Shown here one piece after another: positions 44,157 through 52,596 of a DNA stretch of 64,000 bases. Each line of letters starts with the position of its first letter. Within the stretch, counting starts at the first letter, position 1. This stretch comes from Leptolyngbya sp. SIOISBB (GTDB lineage Bacteria > Cyanobacteriota > Cyanobacteriia > Phormidesmidales > Phormidesmidaceae). Location of the stretch: assembly GCA_010671905.1 (NCBI GenBank), contig JAAHII010000001.1, positions 6,658,026-6,722,025 of the forward strand. The letters run 5' to 3'. The notes beneath the pieces are model-generated. The model did no database searches. It saw only the letters and a program-made list of their open reading frames with translations, and was not told the origin of the DNA. The position numbers and the translations under genes are program-made.

Positions 44157-44927
44157 CTACGTACTGTCGTCAAATTGCATACCCGCAACGTCCGGATTCA
44201 GCGCATTAGCCAACACAAAGGTTTTTGCGACTGCGTAAATTTCTGCTGACGGCGCTTGCCAGTCATCCCAAGGCAATCGCTGTTGTCCAGGGCTGGTTTT
44301 GTCCTTTTTGGGCTTGAGGCTGATACCCGCCAGCAATTTTTTGCCCCACGCTCGTTTCTTTTCAGGTTTGGGCTTGGGCTTGTACCGCTTGCAGAGTTCT
44401 CGATAAATCGCAGCGCAAATTTTCAAGGTGGCACCCAATGCCATAAACGCCGGATGCCACTGGGTCAGACCGTCCTGAGTTAAGCGATCATAGGTGCCGT
44501 AATTGCTGTAGTCGTAGAACCAACCCAGCTGCATATTCGCCGCCTTCGGATTCGCATGGATATAGCGCAGGGTATTCAAGGCTCGCCGCTTATCCGTAAC
44601 GGGAAACCCCGTGCTGTGATACCGCTTCTCCCAAAAGTGTCCCGTGCGGTTCAGCAATTTATTGAAACACATGGCCGTAAACCAGTTGAGCCAGTGCATG
44701 ATTTTGGGTAAATCCTCTGGTTGCTGGGGTTCCAACAGATAATGCACATGGTTGCTCATGATGCATAGCCCATAGAGCTTAAAGCCAAACTTGTCCCGGC
44801 AGCGCTTGATCGCCATCAGTAAAACCTGTTTGCATTCAAACCGGGTCAGCCGAAAGTCGCGGTTATTGCACCGGGTGGTGACGTGGTAACAATAGCCGGA
44901 TTTCAATTCACGGGGTTGACGAGGCAT
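44157..44927 (-). CDS. REP-associated tyrosine transposase (RAYT, Y1/HUH family)
   Basis: The 256-residue protein has the Y1 transposase fold: MPRQPRELKSGYCYHVTTRC, the HUH-type metal site in SNHVHYLLEP, GHFWEKRYHSTGF, and the catalytic Tyr in LRYIHANPKAA. A long basic C-terminal extension (KPKPKPEKKRAWGKK) follows. RAYTs nick single-stranded DNA at REP palindromes. The ATG at 44927 starts the conserved N-terminus. It is divergent from a second, different RAYT with only about 130 bases between, which contain a REP-like palindrome. Confidence 0.88.
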   Translation of the reverse strand: MPRQPRELKSGYCYHVTTRCNNRDFRLTRFECKQVLLMAIKRCRDKFGFKLYGLCIMSNHVHYLLEPQQPEDLPKIMHWLNWFTAMCFNKLLNRTGHFWEKRYHSTGFPVTDKRRALNTLRYIHANPKAANMQLGWFYDYSNYGTYDRLTQDGLTQWHPAFMALGATLKICAAIYRELCKRYKPKPKPEKKRAWGKKLLAGISLKPKKDKTSPGQQRLPWDDWQAPSAEIYAVAKTFVLANALNPDVAGMQFDDST

Positions 44928-44938
44928 GACATCTGTTG

Positions 44939-44957
44939 GGGCGTACGCCGTACGCCC
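44939..44957. repeat. REP-like palindrome between the two RAYT genes
   Basis: GGGCGTAC (44939-44946), a three-base spacer GCC and GTACGCCC (44950-44957) form a perfect inverted repeat in the divergent gap, just upstream of the first RAYT start. Confidence 0.7.
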
Positions 44958-45056
44958 TCCCAAGGGGTAACATCCCCCCATTTTCCAAACCTAGTGTCCT
45001 AAATCAAGATCCACAACTGACGGTTCTGGGCATTCTAACCTGGTTCTGATGTCGCC

Positions 45057-45641
45057 ATGCCCGTGCCGTACGACCCCGACCACCATCACCGTCGGTCTAT
45101 TCGCCTCAAGGGATACGACTATTCATCCGCCGGGGCCTATTTCGTCACCCTCTGCACCTTTCAGCGTCAGTGCCTATTCGGACAGATTACAGATGGCACG
45201 ATGCAATTGAATGAATTTGGCCAAATCGTCGCAGAAGAATGGCGACATTCCAGCACCATCCGGCAGGAAATTGATTTCGATCAATGGGTCATCATGCCCA
45301 ACCACCTGCATGGCATTGTGGCGATTAATCCCGTAGGGGCGCACAACCGGGTAGGGGCAAACGGCCGTTTGCCCCTACAACGAACGGGACATTCGCAGCG
45401 CGTTGTTCCCCCGATGAAACCCCGATCTCTGTCATCATTTGTCGCGGGGTTCAAATCGGCCACGACCAAACGCCTCAACGCCTTACGCAATGCAGCAGGC
45501 ACCCCGGTGTGGCAGCGCAATTATTACGAACATATCATCCGCAATGAAGCGTCCCTTCAACGGATTCGGCAATATATCCAAGGCAATCCTGCCACCTGGC
45601 AAGATGACCAGCTAAATCCGTCTAATCCATCCAAGTTCTAG
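45057..45641 (+). CDS. Second REP-associated transposase (Y1/HUH family) with a REP palindrome in its coding sequence
   Basis: The 194-residue protein reads HHRRSIRLKGYDYSSAGAYF, with the HUH site in VIMPNHLHGIVAI and the catalytic Tyr in RIRQYIQGNPATW, a standard C-terminus for the compact RAYT group. Residues about 92-112 (GAHNRVGANGRLPLQ) are encoded by a 28-bp perfect palindrome plus a half copy, placed where homologues have a variable loop, and the frame is kept. It may be active despite the insertion. The sequence is unlike the neighbouring RAYT, so the pair is not a recent duplication. Confidence 0.87.
   Translation: MPVPYDPDHHHRRSIRLKGYDYSSAGAYFVTLCTFQRQCLFGQITDGTMQLNEFGQIVAEEWRHSSTIRQEIDFDQWVIMPNHLHGIVAINPVGAHNRVGANGRLPLQRTGHSQRVVPPMKPRSLSSFVAGFKSATTKRLNALRNAAGTPVWQRNYYEHIIRNEASLQRIRQYIQGNPATWQDDQLNPSNPSKF
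45351..45378. repeat. 28-bp perfect palindrome (REP) inside the RAYT gene
   Basis: The arm GTAGGGGCAAACGG is followed by its exact reverse complement. A half-copy GTAGGGGCGCAC lies just upstream at 45333-45344. The design is the same as the 951-978 palindrome. Confidence 0.85.
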
Positions 45642-45681
45642 CGCGATCGCGATCAATCAGACACCGCGATCTCGTTGTATC

Positions 45682-45809
45682 TGTTTAGCGTGCTGTAGGA
45701 TCCCCCGCTGTCGCCGCCCCCTTAAAAAGGGGGCTAGTACTTCACGGGCTTGGAAGTCCCCCTTTTTAAGGGGGATTGAGGGGGATCGGCAGTAGCTGGG
45801 CGCTAAACA
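45682..45809. mobile_element. 128-bp MITE-like palindromic element
   Basis: The terminal repeats are TGTTTAGCG (45682-45690) and CGCTAAACA (45801-45809). Inside are nested inverted copies of GGATCCCCC...CCCCCTTAAAAAGGGGG and its partner CCCCCTTTTTAAGGGGG...GGGGGATC. There is no coding capacity. It fills most of the gap between the RAYT and ftsH; the remainder (45810-45949) shows nothing recognisable. Confidence 0.75.
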
Positions 45810-45949
45810 CATACATCGCATTGCTGCCTGATTTCCATCTGTACATTTCCTTCGTCGTGATGTAACCGCAAGATTGGGTGGATGCCGTCACCCGCGATCG
45901 CCACTTTCACCCAACCGGCTTCCGCACCTTGAGGACCGCAGGTTAACCC

Positions 45950-47824
45950 TCAAATCGCTAGCATCTGCTGCTCGGGTACCTGCACTTGCGACAGCCACTC
46001 CTTCAGGCTTTCCCCTTCAATGACTTCGGCCTCTAGTAAATGCTGAGTGATGGTTTCCATCAGGTCGCGGTTCGCTTTGAGAATCGCCAAAGCCCGTTCA
46101 TGACCTGCTTCTACCAGACCCTTCACTTCTTGATCGATCGCCTTAGCCGTTTCCGCACTGACCGATCTCCGGGGGTTGGGCATCATGCCATTGTCCAAAA
46201 AGGCATTTTGGTTGCTGCGATCGTAGGCCAATGGCCCCAGCACCTGACTCATACCGTAGGTAGTCACCATTTGCTCAGCCAGATCCGTGGCCCGCTGCAG
46301 GTCGTTTGCCGCGCCAGTCGTAATGCTGCCGAAGACAATTTCCTCCGCCGATCGCCCGCCCAACAGCGTGGCAATCTGGCCCTTCAGCTCGGCTTCGTTT
46401 CGCAAAAAGCGGTCTTCTGTCGGCAGTTGCAGGGTGTAACCGAGGGCTGCCATACCGCGCGGTACGATGGAGATTTTGGCGACCTGGTCGCTGCCGGGCA
46501 TCACCGCGCCCACCAGCGCATGGCCAACTTCGTGATAGGCGACAATCTTTTTCTCCGTGTCATTGAGGACGCGGCTTTTTTTCTCTAGTCCGGCCACGAC
46601 CCGCTCGATCGCTTCGGCAAAGTCGGCTTGTTCCACCGCCGCTTGATTGTTACGCGCTGCTAGCAAAGCCGCTTCGTTCACCAAATTCGCCAGGTCAGCT
46701 CCGGCAAAGCCCGGTGTGCGGGTGGCGATCGCCTTCAGATCCACGGCATCAGACAGTTTTACTCCCTGGGCGTGAATTTTCAGAATCGCCTCGCGCCCTT
46801 TGACATCGGGGCGATCGACCAGTACCTGTCGGTCAAAGCGACCGGGACGTAAAAGGGCTGGATCGAGGCTTTCAGGGCGATTCGTCGCCGCCAGCACGAT
46901 CACCGTCGTGTCACCCGCGCTAAACCCATCCATTTCCGTCAGCAACTGGTTCAGGGTTTGCTCCCGTTCGTCATTGCCCCCGTAAAAGCCGCCAGAGCTG
47001 CGGGATTTGCCAATGGCATCCAATTCGTCAATGAAGACGATGCAGGGCGCTTGCTTTTTCGCCTGTTCAAACAGGTCACGCACCCGTGAAGAACCCACGC
47101 CGACAAACATTTCCACAAATTCCGAGCCGGAAATGCTGAAGAAGGGAACCCCCGCCTCCCCCGCGACGGCCTTCGCGAGCAGGGTTTTGCCCGTTCCCGG
47201 TGGCCCCACCAGCAACACGCCCTTGGGAATTTTGGCCCCGAGTTGGGTAAATCGTCGCGGCGTTTTGAGAAAGTCCACAATCTCGACCAGTTCGGTCTTG
47301 GCCTCTTCGACCCCTGCCACATCAGTGAACGTGGTTTTAGTGGCCTCATCTTCGACGTAGGCTTTGGCGCGACTTTTACCGATGGAAAGGACGCCTTGAG
47401 AACCGCCACCACTCCGCGCCAAGAAAAATCGCCACACCGCCACAAAAATCAACGGTGGAATGACCCAGCCTAAGACGTTGCCAAACCAGCGGTTTTGCAC
47501 GGGCACCGCCGCGAATTCGACGCCGTTGTCTTGCAATACCTGGGGCAGTTGCAGGTCAAAAATGGGCGTGGTTTCGTAGATCTGTCCCGGTTCACCCAAT
47601 TCGTCTGTTACCTGATAGCGAATCTGTTCTTGCCCGACGGACGCCTTCAGTACCTCATGTTCTTGCACCCGATGGATGAACATGCTGTAGGGTTCGCGGG
47701 GCGGCGCGGCGCCAAACACTTCGGGAAACAGCAGGTTAATGATTAAAAACCCGGTACTGAGCAAAAACAGGACGTTGATGAGCTGGCGAGAACGGGGCGG
47801 TTGAGGATCTTTTTTGACGGGCAT
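45950..47824 (-). CDS. ftsH: ATP-dependent zinc metalloprotease FtsH
   Basis: The 624-residue membrane-anchored AAA protease has two N-terminal membrane helices around a periplasmic/lumenal segment (about residues 17-36 and 115-135), Walker A GPPGTGKT, Walker [12 protein letters not shown], the second region of homology [19 protein letters not shown], and the zinc site HEVGH in [11 protein letters not shown]. Cyanobacterial FtsH proteins degrade damaged membrane proteins, including photosystem II D1, and some isoforms are essential. Which of the usual four isoforms this is cannot be told with certainty. It is divergent from lnt. Confidence 0.95.
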   Translation of the reverse strand: MPVKKDPQPPRSRQLINVLFLLSTGFLIINLLFPEVFGAAPPREPYSMFIHRVQEHEVLKASVGQEQIRYQVTDELGEPGQIYETTPIFDLQLPQVLQDNGVEFAAVPVQNRWFGNVLGWVIPPLIFVAVWRFFLARSGGGSQGVLSIGKSRAKAYVEDEATKTTFTDVAGVEEAKTELVEIVDFLKTPRRFTQLGAKIPKGVLLVGPPGTGKTLLAKAVAGEAGVPFFSISGSEFVEMFVGVGSSRVRDLFEQAKKQAPCIVFIDELDAIGKSRSSGGFYGGNDEREQTLNQLLTEMDGFSAGDTTVIVLAATNRPESLDPALLRPGRFDRQVLVDRPDVKGREAILKIHAQGVKLSDAVDLKAIATRTPGFAGADLANLVNEAALLAARNNQAAVEQADFAEAIERVVAGLEKKSRVLNDTEKKIVAYHEVGHALVGAVMPGSDQVAKISIVPRGMAALGYTLQLPTEDRFLRNEAELKGQIATLLGGRSAEEIVFGSITTGAANDLQRATDLAEQMVTTYGMSQVLGPLAYDRSNQNAFLDNGMMPNPRRSVSAETAKAIDQEVKGLVEAGHERALAILKANRDLMETITQHLLEAEVIEGESLKEWLSQVQVPEQQMLAI

Positions 47825-47990
47825 AGGGGTCTCCCTGGTGCAACAATGTCAGCTGCGGGAAAGCGTCAACACAATCAGCGATCGCGCTTCTATAGGTGCA
47901 ATCGTACTGCTTTGTGGACACACCTTGAGTGAGTACTGATGACCGGCGAACGACCGCATCGAGGTCGCCGTTCAGCCAGCCACAGCAATC

Positions 47991-49718
47991 GTGAATCAAA
48001 ATGCGATACTGCAATCAGTTCACCGCGCTTTACACTTCTTGATCTTGTCAATGGGACTGTTTCCCTCCGAGGGCAAAAACCGCCCGCCTACGGTCGCAAA
48101 ATCCGAAACGCCGCTGACTGAGCGATCCGCTAGAGCGACCGGGCGCACCGCTCAGTTCCGACGCGGGTGGCGATCGCCCTGGCTAGCTGTTTTGCTCGGC
48201 GGGTTGCTGATGGGGCTGACGCCCGATCCGGTCAATGCTTGGCCCCTTGCGTGGATCGCCTTGATCCCCCTATGGCGAGCTGTGGTCAATCCCGCCAGTT
48301 CACCGTCGCTGTGGCGCGCCTTTGGGCTGGGCTGTGTGTGGAGTGTGACCTATCACGGCATTGTGCTCTCTTGGATCACCCATTTGCATCCCCTCACCTG
48401 GATGGGCGTGCCCTGGCTCGCCAGCGTGGGGATTGCGTTGTTTGCGTGGGCTTTTATTACCGGCTTGGGCACTGTCACCTTTGGTCTGTGGGCAGTGCTG
48501 CTGCGGTGGGCGATCGATCGCTGTGGGCTCAGTTGGGCCGGACGCTTGCTGATGGGGACGGCGCTGTGGTGTCTATTGGAAACGTTTCTAAGTTGGGGAC
48601 CATTGGCGTGGCCGTTTTTATCCCTCACCCAAAGTCCAGGCAACTTGTGGATTTTGCATTTGGGCCGACTAGCGGGGCCAGCCGCGATTACAGCGGCAAT
48701 TGTGGCGGTCAATGGCTGTTGGGCCGAGATGAGTCTCAGCCCGGTTTGGCCAAAGAGAGGTTGGGGTCAAGCTTTTCGAGGGGCGGCGTTGACGGGACTA
48801 TTGCTGCTCGTCGGTCTACACAGTTTAGGGGGCCTACTCTATCAGCAGCCCTTGAGCGATCTCCCTGAGGCGGCTTTGCAGATCGGTCTGATTCAGGGCA
48901 ATATTCCCACTCGGGAAAAACTCACCCCGGCCGGTACGCGCCAGGCGATCACCGCCTATGCTGACGGCTATCGCGAATTAGTCGCCCAAGGAGCTGATGC
49001 GGTTTTAACGCCCGAAGGGGCCATTCCGGAATTGTGGACGAGCGATCGCCAGCGACGCAGTCCCATTTTGCAAGCGGTTCGGGCGGCGGGCGTGCCGCTC
49101 TGGCTCGGCACGTTTCGCCCTGTCGGCCCGATCACGAATCGCGAAATGACCCAGAGCTTAGTCAATTTGGATGCCCAAGGCCAAGTCACCAGTCAGTACA
49201 GCAAGGTCAAGCTCGTACCCTTAGGCGAGTACATTCCCTTTGAAGCCACCCTCGGGCGACTGATTTCTCGACTGTCACCGGTTAGCAGCAGTTTGCTGCC
49301 CGGTAGTACCGACCAAATTTTTGCCACGCCTTTTGGCATTGCCGCGATCGGCATCTGCTATGAGTCGCCCTATAGTGAACTGTTTCGGCGACAGGTTGCT
49401 GACGGAGCGGGGTGGATCATGACCGCTTCGAACCATGATCCCTATCCAGCTCGGATGATGCGGCAACATCATGCCCAGGACGTGCTGCGAGCTGTTGAGA
49501 GCGATCGCTGGGCGGTCCGCGTGACGAATACGGGCATTTCTGGCGTGGTTACGCCCCACGGTGAAACGGTTTGGCTGTCAGAGCCCAACGAATATGTGAC
49601 TTATCTCACTCAGATCTATCGGCGCCAGAGTCTGACGCCCTATGTTCGCCGGGGGCAATTGGCTGACATGGACTTTGGTCGCGATCGCGATGGGCCTGAG
49701 CCTTACCGCTCTCCGTAA
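47991..49718 (+). CDS. lnt: Apolipoprotein N-acyltransferase
   Basis: The 575-residue membrane protein adds the third acyl chain to the N-terminal Cys of lipoproteins. About seven membrane helices in the first 270 residues precede a nitrilase-like periplasmic domain with the Glu-Lys-Cys triad: Glu in LTPEGAIPE, Lys in YSKVKLVPLGEYIP and Cys in IGICYESPYSELFR, followed by ASNHDPYPARMMRQHH. The GTG at 47991 is the longest start; a later ATG (MGLFPSEG) would lose only a non-conserved leader. The window also encodes several likely lipoproteins. Confidence 0.92.
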   Translation: MNQNAILQSVHRALHFLILSMGLFPSEGKNRPPTVAKSETPLTERSARATGRTAQFRRGWRSPWLAVLLGGLLMGLTPDPVNAWPLAWIALIPLWRAVVNPASSPSLWRAFGLGCVWSVTYHGIVLSWITHLHPLTWMGVPWLASVGIALFAWAFITGLGTVTFGLWAVLLRWAIDRCGLSWAGRLLMGTALWCLLETFLSWGPLAWPFLSLTQSPGNLWILHLGRLAGPAAITAAIVAVNGCWAEMSLSPVWPKRGWGQAFRGAALTGLLLLVGLHSLGGLLYQQPLSDLPEAALQIGLIQGNIPTREKLTPAGTRQAITAYADGYRELVAQGADAVLTPEGAIPELWTSDRQRRSPILQAVRAAGVPLWLGTFRPVGPITNREMTQSLVNLDAQGQVTSQYSKVKLVPLGEYIPFEATLGRLISRLSPVSSSLLPGSTDQIFATPFGIAAIGICYESPYSELFRRQVADGAGWIMTASNHDPYPARMMRQHHAQDVLRAVESDRWAVRVTNTGISGVVTPHGETVWLSEPNEYVTYLTQIYRRQSLTPYVRRGQLADMDFGRDRDGPEPYRSP

Positions 49719-49860
49719 AACCCCGTAGCCAAAATGATTAATAAAAAGGAAATATTGCGGAATCTTGGCATTGACACTGAAAGACATTTAAAGTGTGTTC
49801 TGGGCAAATTCATTGAATCTTCACAAAGCTCAATAGGCTTTATCAGTCGGTTGAAGCACT

Positions 49861-50349
49861 GTGGCTGATTCTCAGAAAGTCCATCAAGTGTCATCTGCAG
49901 TAAATATTCCGTTTGCCGATAGTCGTTTAGCCCAGCCAGCTTACTTGAGCCTGAGTGATGGCAGACTCGTCACCATCGCATTCAGTATTGGTGTGAGCTG
50001 GAAAGCTATTGGTTCTGGTTCCATACAACGATCCATTTTGAGGGATATGTCTGTAGCTTCTTACGCCACCAACCATGATCACGCGATTTGCTATCGACTC
50101 GAATTGTTGCCAGGGCAAGTCAAACTCCGATTATGGGAACCGTCAGCCATGACCACTGAACAGGCTGAGCAGCCTCTGCCATATTTGTATGTGGCCAATT
50201 TCACCTTCAATACCATGGCCGAAGCGGAAGCTTCTCTCCGTGAACACTTGCTCAATAATGGTGCTTTTGATGTGCCGGATAGCAACTTTCCCCATGAAGG
50301 CGAAATCGCAATTTTGCCCTATCCCACCTGGAATGACGGCTCCCCCTAA
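49861..50349 (+). CDS. Hypothetical protein
   Basis: The 162-residue protein starts at GTG. It has no signal peptide or membrane helix, and reads as a soluble alpha/beta protein (GRLVTIAFSIGVSWKAIGSG, YRLELLPGQVKLRLWEP, FTFNTMAEAEASLREHLLNNG). I do not recognise a family. A strong bidirectional-type hairpin lies downstream at 50463. Confidence 0.55.
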   Translation: MADSQKVHQVSSAVNIPFADSRLAQPAYLSLSDGRLVTIAFSIGVSWKAIGSGSIQRSILRDMSVASYATNHDHAICYRLELLPGQVKLRLWEPSAMTTEQAEQPLPYLYVANFTFNTMAEAEASLREHLLNNGAFDVPDSNFPHEGEIAILPYPTWNDGSP

Positions 50350-50462
50350 AGTCGAGGATGCTCCCTTGGGTATCTAATATGCTGACCTGGAATGAGCGCA
50401 TTCCTCATCAGGAGGTGGGACTCACGGTGATGTTCAGGGCCTTTCAGAACGAGTTTAAACTA

Positions 50463-50501
50463 AAAGCTGAAAGTAGCCTGTAATCAGCCACTTTCAGCTT
50501 T
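50463..50501. terminator. Terminator between convergent genes
   Basis: AAAGCTGAAAGT (50463-50474) pairs perfectly with ACTTTCAGCTTT (50490-50501) around a 15-base loop, with A-rich and T-rich flanks. It serves the hypothetical gene on the plus strand and possibly the repeat-protein gene on the minus strand. Confidence 0.75.
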
Positions 50502-50585
50502 AGAGTTTTGAGAACTAAGTTGGATGATTGGTAGCGACGGCGCATATCAATTTAGGCAACAATCGTTGCGACTCCGCTGTAGCAG

Positions 50586-51107
50586 CTACGCGACAGCATC
50601 CTTGTCTAAGTTCTCGCGACGCAGTTCGTCGAAATCAACCGCGTCTTTGTCCAGATTTTCACGACGCAGTTCATCAAAGTCGATGCCTTTTGCCAGCACT
50701 TCATAGACGGCGTCTTTGTCTAGATTTTCGCGACGCAGTTCATCAAAATCAACCGCGTCTTTGTCCAGGTTTTCGCGACGTAGCTCGTCGAAGTCGATGC
50801 CTTTTGCCAGCACTTCATAGACGGCATCCTTATCCAAGTTTTCGCGACGCAGTTCATCAAAATCGATGGCGTCTTTTTCGAGGTTTTCACGACGTAGCTC
50901 GTCGAAGTCGATGCCTTTGACCTGAATTTCATAGACGGCATCTTTGTCTAGATTTTCGCGACGCAGTTCGTCGAAATCAACCGCATCTTTGTCGAGGTTT
51001 TCACGGCGCAGTTCATCAAAATCGATGGCGGCTTGAGTTGCAGGGGCAACAGCGATCGCGGCGGCGGAAATCGTTAACACGGAAAGAGCAATTGCAAAGC
51101 GTTTCAT
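50586..51107 (-). CDS. Secreted tandem-repeat protein (eight DFDELRRENLDKDA units)
   Basis: The 173-residue precursor has a signal peptide (MKRFAIALSVLTISAAAIA, cleavage near ATQA-A). The mature part is made only of repeats: eight copies of (V/I)DFDELRRENLDKDA. The second, fourth and sixth copies are extended by VYEVLAKG-type residues, so the higher-order period is 38 residues (114 bp). It is highly charged, acidic, has no Cys and is probably helical with short strands. The family is not recognised with certainty; LRREN-type repeats may recur in cyanobacterial secreted proteins. It could be a surface, matrix or ion-binding protein. It appears monocistronic. Confidence 0.8.
   Translation of the reverse strand: MKRFAIALSVLTISAAAIAVAPATQAAIDFDELRRENLDKDAVDFDELRRENLDKDAVYEIQVKGIDFDELRRENLEKDAIDFDELRRENLDKDAVYEVLAKGIDFDELRRENLDKDAVDFDELRRENLDKDAVYEVLAKGIDFDELRRENLDKDAVDFDELRRENLDKDAVA
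50590..51040. repeat. Tandem DNA repeats (114-bp higher-order period)
   Basis: Four near-identical units of about 114 bp, each with two copies of a 42-45 bp subunit, underlie the repeat protein. Third-position differences between copies show that the protein repeat is held by selection while the DNA drifts. Confidence 0.8.
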
Positions 51108-51407
51108 AGTGAGAACTCCTTTCAGTCAGTTGACTGATTCATCTTGAGTTCTATCGTGCGGGAAACTACTGAGAGGGCTCTGACCTGAAAATAAGCAGAG
51201 CTTAATGGGTTCCTGAGAAAACTGAGGAGATGAGTGGAAAGCGCCTGGGTAAATGACTGAAGCAGCGGCTTGACTGACAAAAATGGTGTTCTACATCGTT
51301 GAAATGCTGCCTGGTCAATCCATCAAGCAGATTCAAAGGGAGTTAGTCAGATGGCATCGCGATCGCAGTCCGCACAACCTGGACTGACCATGATCTGTCT
51401 GTTCCCG
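51108..51407. other. Intergenic region, no gene seen
   Basis: About 300 bases between the repeat-protein start and the aldo/keto reductase end. It holds the promoter of the repeat-protein gene. AGGAG-like AGGAGTTCTC precedes that gene on the minus strand and is a good ribosome site. No other structure was recognised. Confidence 0.45.
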
Positions 51408-52451
51408 TTATGCCCAGCGCCGAAAAAAGGAATTTTCTTGCCAGACGCTGGCCGTGCGGCGTTCGATGTCGGCGAGAGCCGCCGCCTTGAGAGGGTGAAA
51501 AGCCTGAGCTGTGGCGACATTTTCTTCCAACTGAGCCACGGTCTCTGCGGCAATAATGCTGGTGTGTACCCCGGCTTGCGAGAGGGCATAGCCCATCGCT
51601 TCCGGCATTCCGGCCAGGACACCTGGCTTAAATAAGCGGCCATATGCGGGGACTTTCATCGCAATAATGCCCACCTGCTGTTGTTGGGCGACGGGGAGCA
51701 CGGTGGTGATGAAGGGCTTTTGCGTATGCCGATCCGCCGCATTAATCGGCACCAAGGCCGTGTCGAAGGGATAGCGTTGCAGGGCGGCCACAATAATGTC
51801 TGGGTTGTGATGACCCGTCACCCCAATATGCCGCACGAGTCCCTGCGCCTGCGCCTCTTGAGCCGCTCGGATTGCCCCAGTTTGGGGTTGCAACAGCGTC
51901 TCTAAATCCCAATCGTAGGTCAGGGCATGGAACTGCCAAAGGTCAATAGTGTTGGTCTGGAGACGCTCCAGAGATTGCTCCAAGTCTCGCCAAGCCCCGT
52001 CATATTGTCGCTGACTGGTTTTGGTGGCGATCACTACCTCAGAGCGGTGAGCCGGTAACACCTGCCCCAAAAAGCCCTCACTGGGCCCATAGCTGGCCGC
52101 CGTATCAAAATAACGAATCCCCAGGGCCAATGCTCTTTGGATAATGGCTAAGGCTTCGGCTTCATCCTGAGGGCGGGCCAGCGGTGAGGCCGAGCCCCCC
52201 AACCCCAGTACCGGCAGCACCAGACCAGTCTGGCCCAAAGGTCGCTCTGGCATTGCCCTCAAGGAGACCGGAGCCTCTGTAAGTTCAGCATCAGGGGTGA
52301 ACGGAGCGGTTGGCAGCGCAGTTGAGTTGTCGGGGATGATCGCCGACTCAGAGGTGATCGCTTGCTGACAGGCAGAAATGCCGAAAACACCGCCCATAGC
52401 ACCCAGGGCTGAGGCCAGAAACTGACGGCGGTTTTGGCGAGAGTGAGTCAT
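51408..52451 (-). CDS. Tat-exported aldo/keto reductase, probable lipoprotein
   Basis: The 347-residue protein begins with a twin-arginine signal (QNRRQFLASALGAMGGVFG) ending in a lipobox-like ISAC. After a 45-residue linker comes an aldo/keto reductase barrel: PLGQTGLVLPVLGLGGS, the catalytic Asp/Tyr in RYFDTAASYGPSE, Lys in VIATKTSQ and His in WQFHALT. AKRs reduce carbonyls with NADPH, so Tat export of a folded cofactor-bound enzyme is notable. The next gene upstream on the same strand is an FMN-type nitroreductase homologue. Confidence 0.87.
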   Translation of the reverse strand: MTHSRQNRRQFLASALGAMGGVFGISACQQAITSESAIIPDNSTALPTAPFTPDAELTEAPVSLRAMPERPLGQTGLVLPVLGLGGSASPLARPQDEAEALAIIQRALALGIRYFDTAASYGPSEGFLGQVLPAHRSEVVIATKTSQRQYDGAWRDLEQSLERLQTNTIDLWQFHALTYDWDLETLLQPQTGAIRAAQEAQAQGLVRHIGVTGHHNPDIIVAALQRYPFDTALVPINAADRHTQKPFITTVLPVAQQQQVGIIAMKVPAYGRLFKPGVLAGMPEAMGYALSQAGVHTSIIAAETVAQLEENVATAQAFHPLKAAALADIERRTASVWQENSFFRRWA

Positions 52452-52596
52452 CTCAGATACCCGATCAAAGACCTAGTGCCATGCTAACAACGGGGTTTCT
52501 CAGGGGCGCGATTGTTGCGAATTCGCTATGAACGCGCTGACGTTTGACCCACACTGTAAAGGCATAAACGTCCGTCCGTCCGAGTAAGGACAGCGC

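Noticed and set aside
50528-50920. 130-codon plus-strand ORF with RRSRCLLPALHRR repeats
   Set aside because: It is the antisense reading of the repeat-protein gene; its periodicity comes from the DNA repeats, and the minus-strand frame has a signal peptide and ribosome site.
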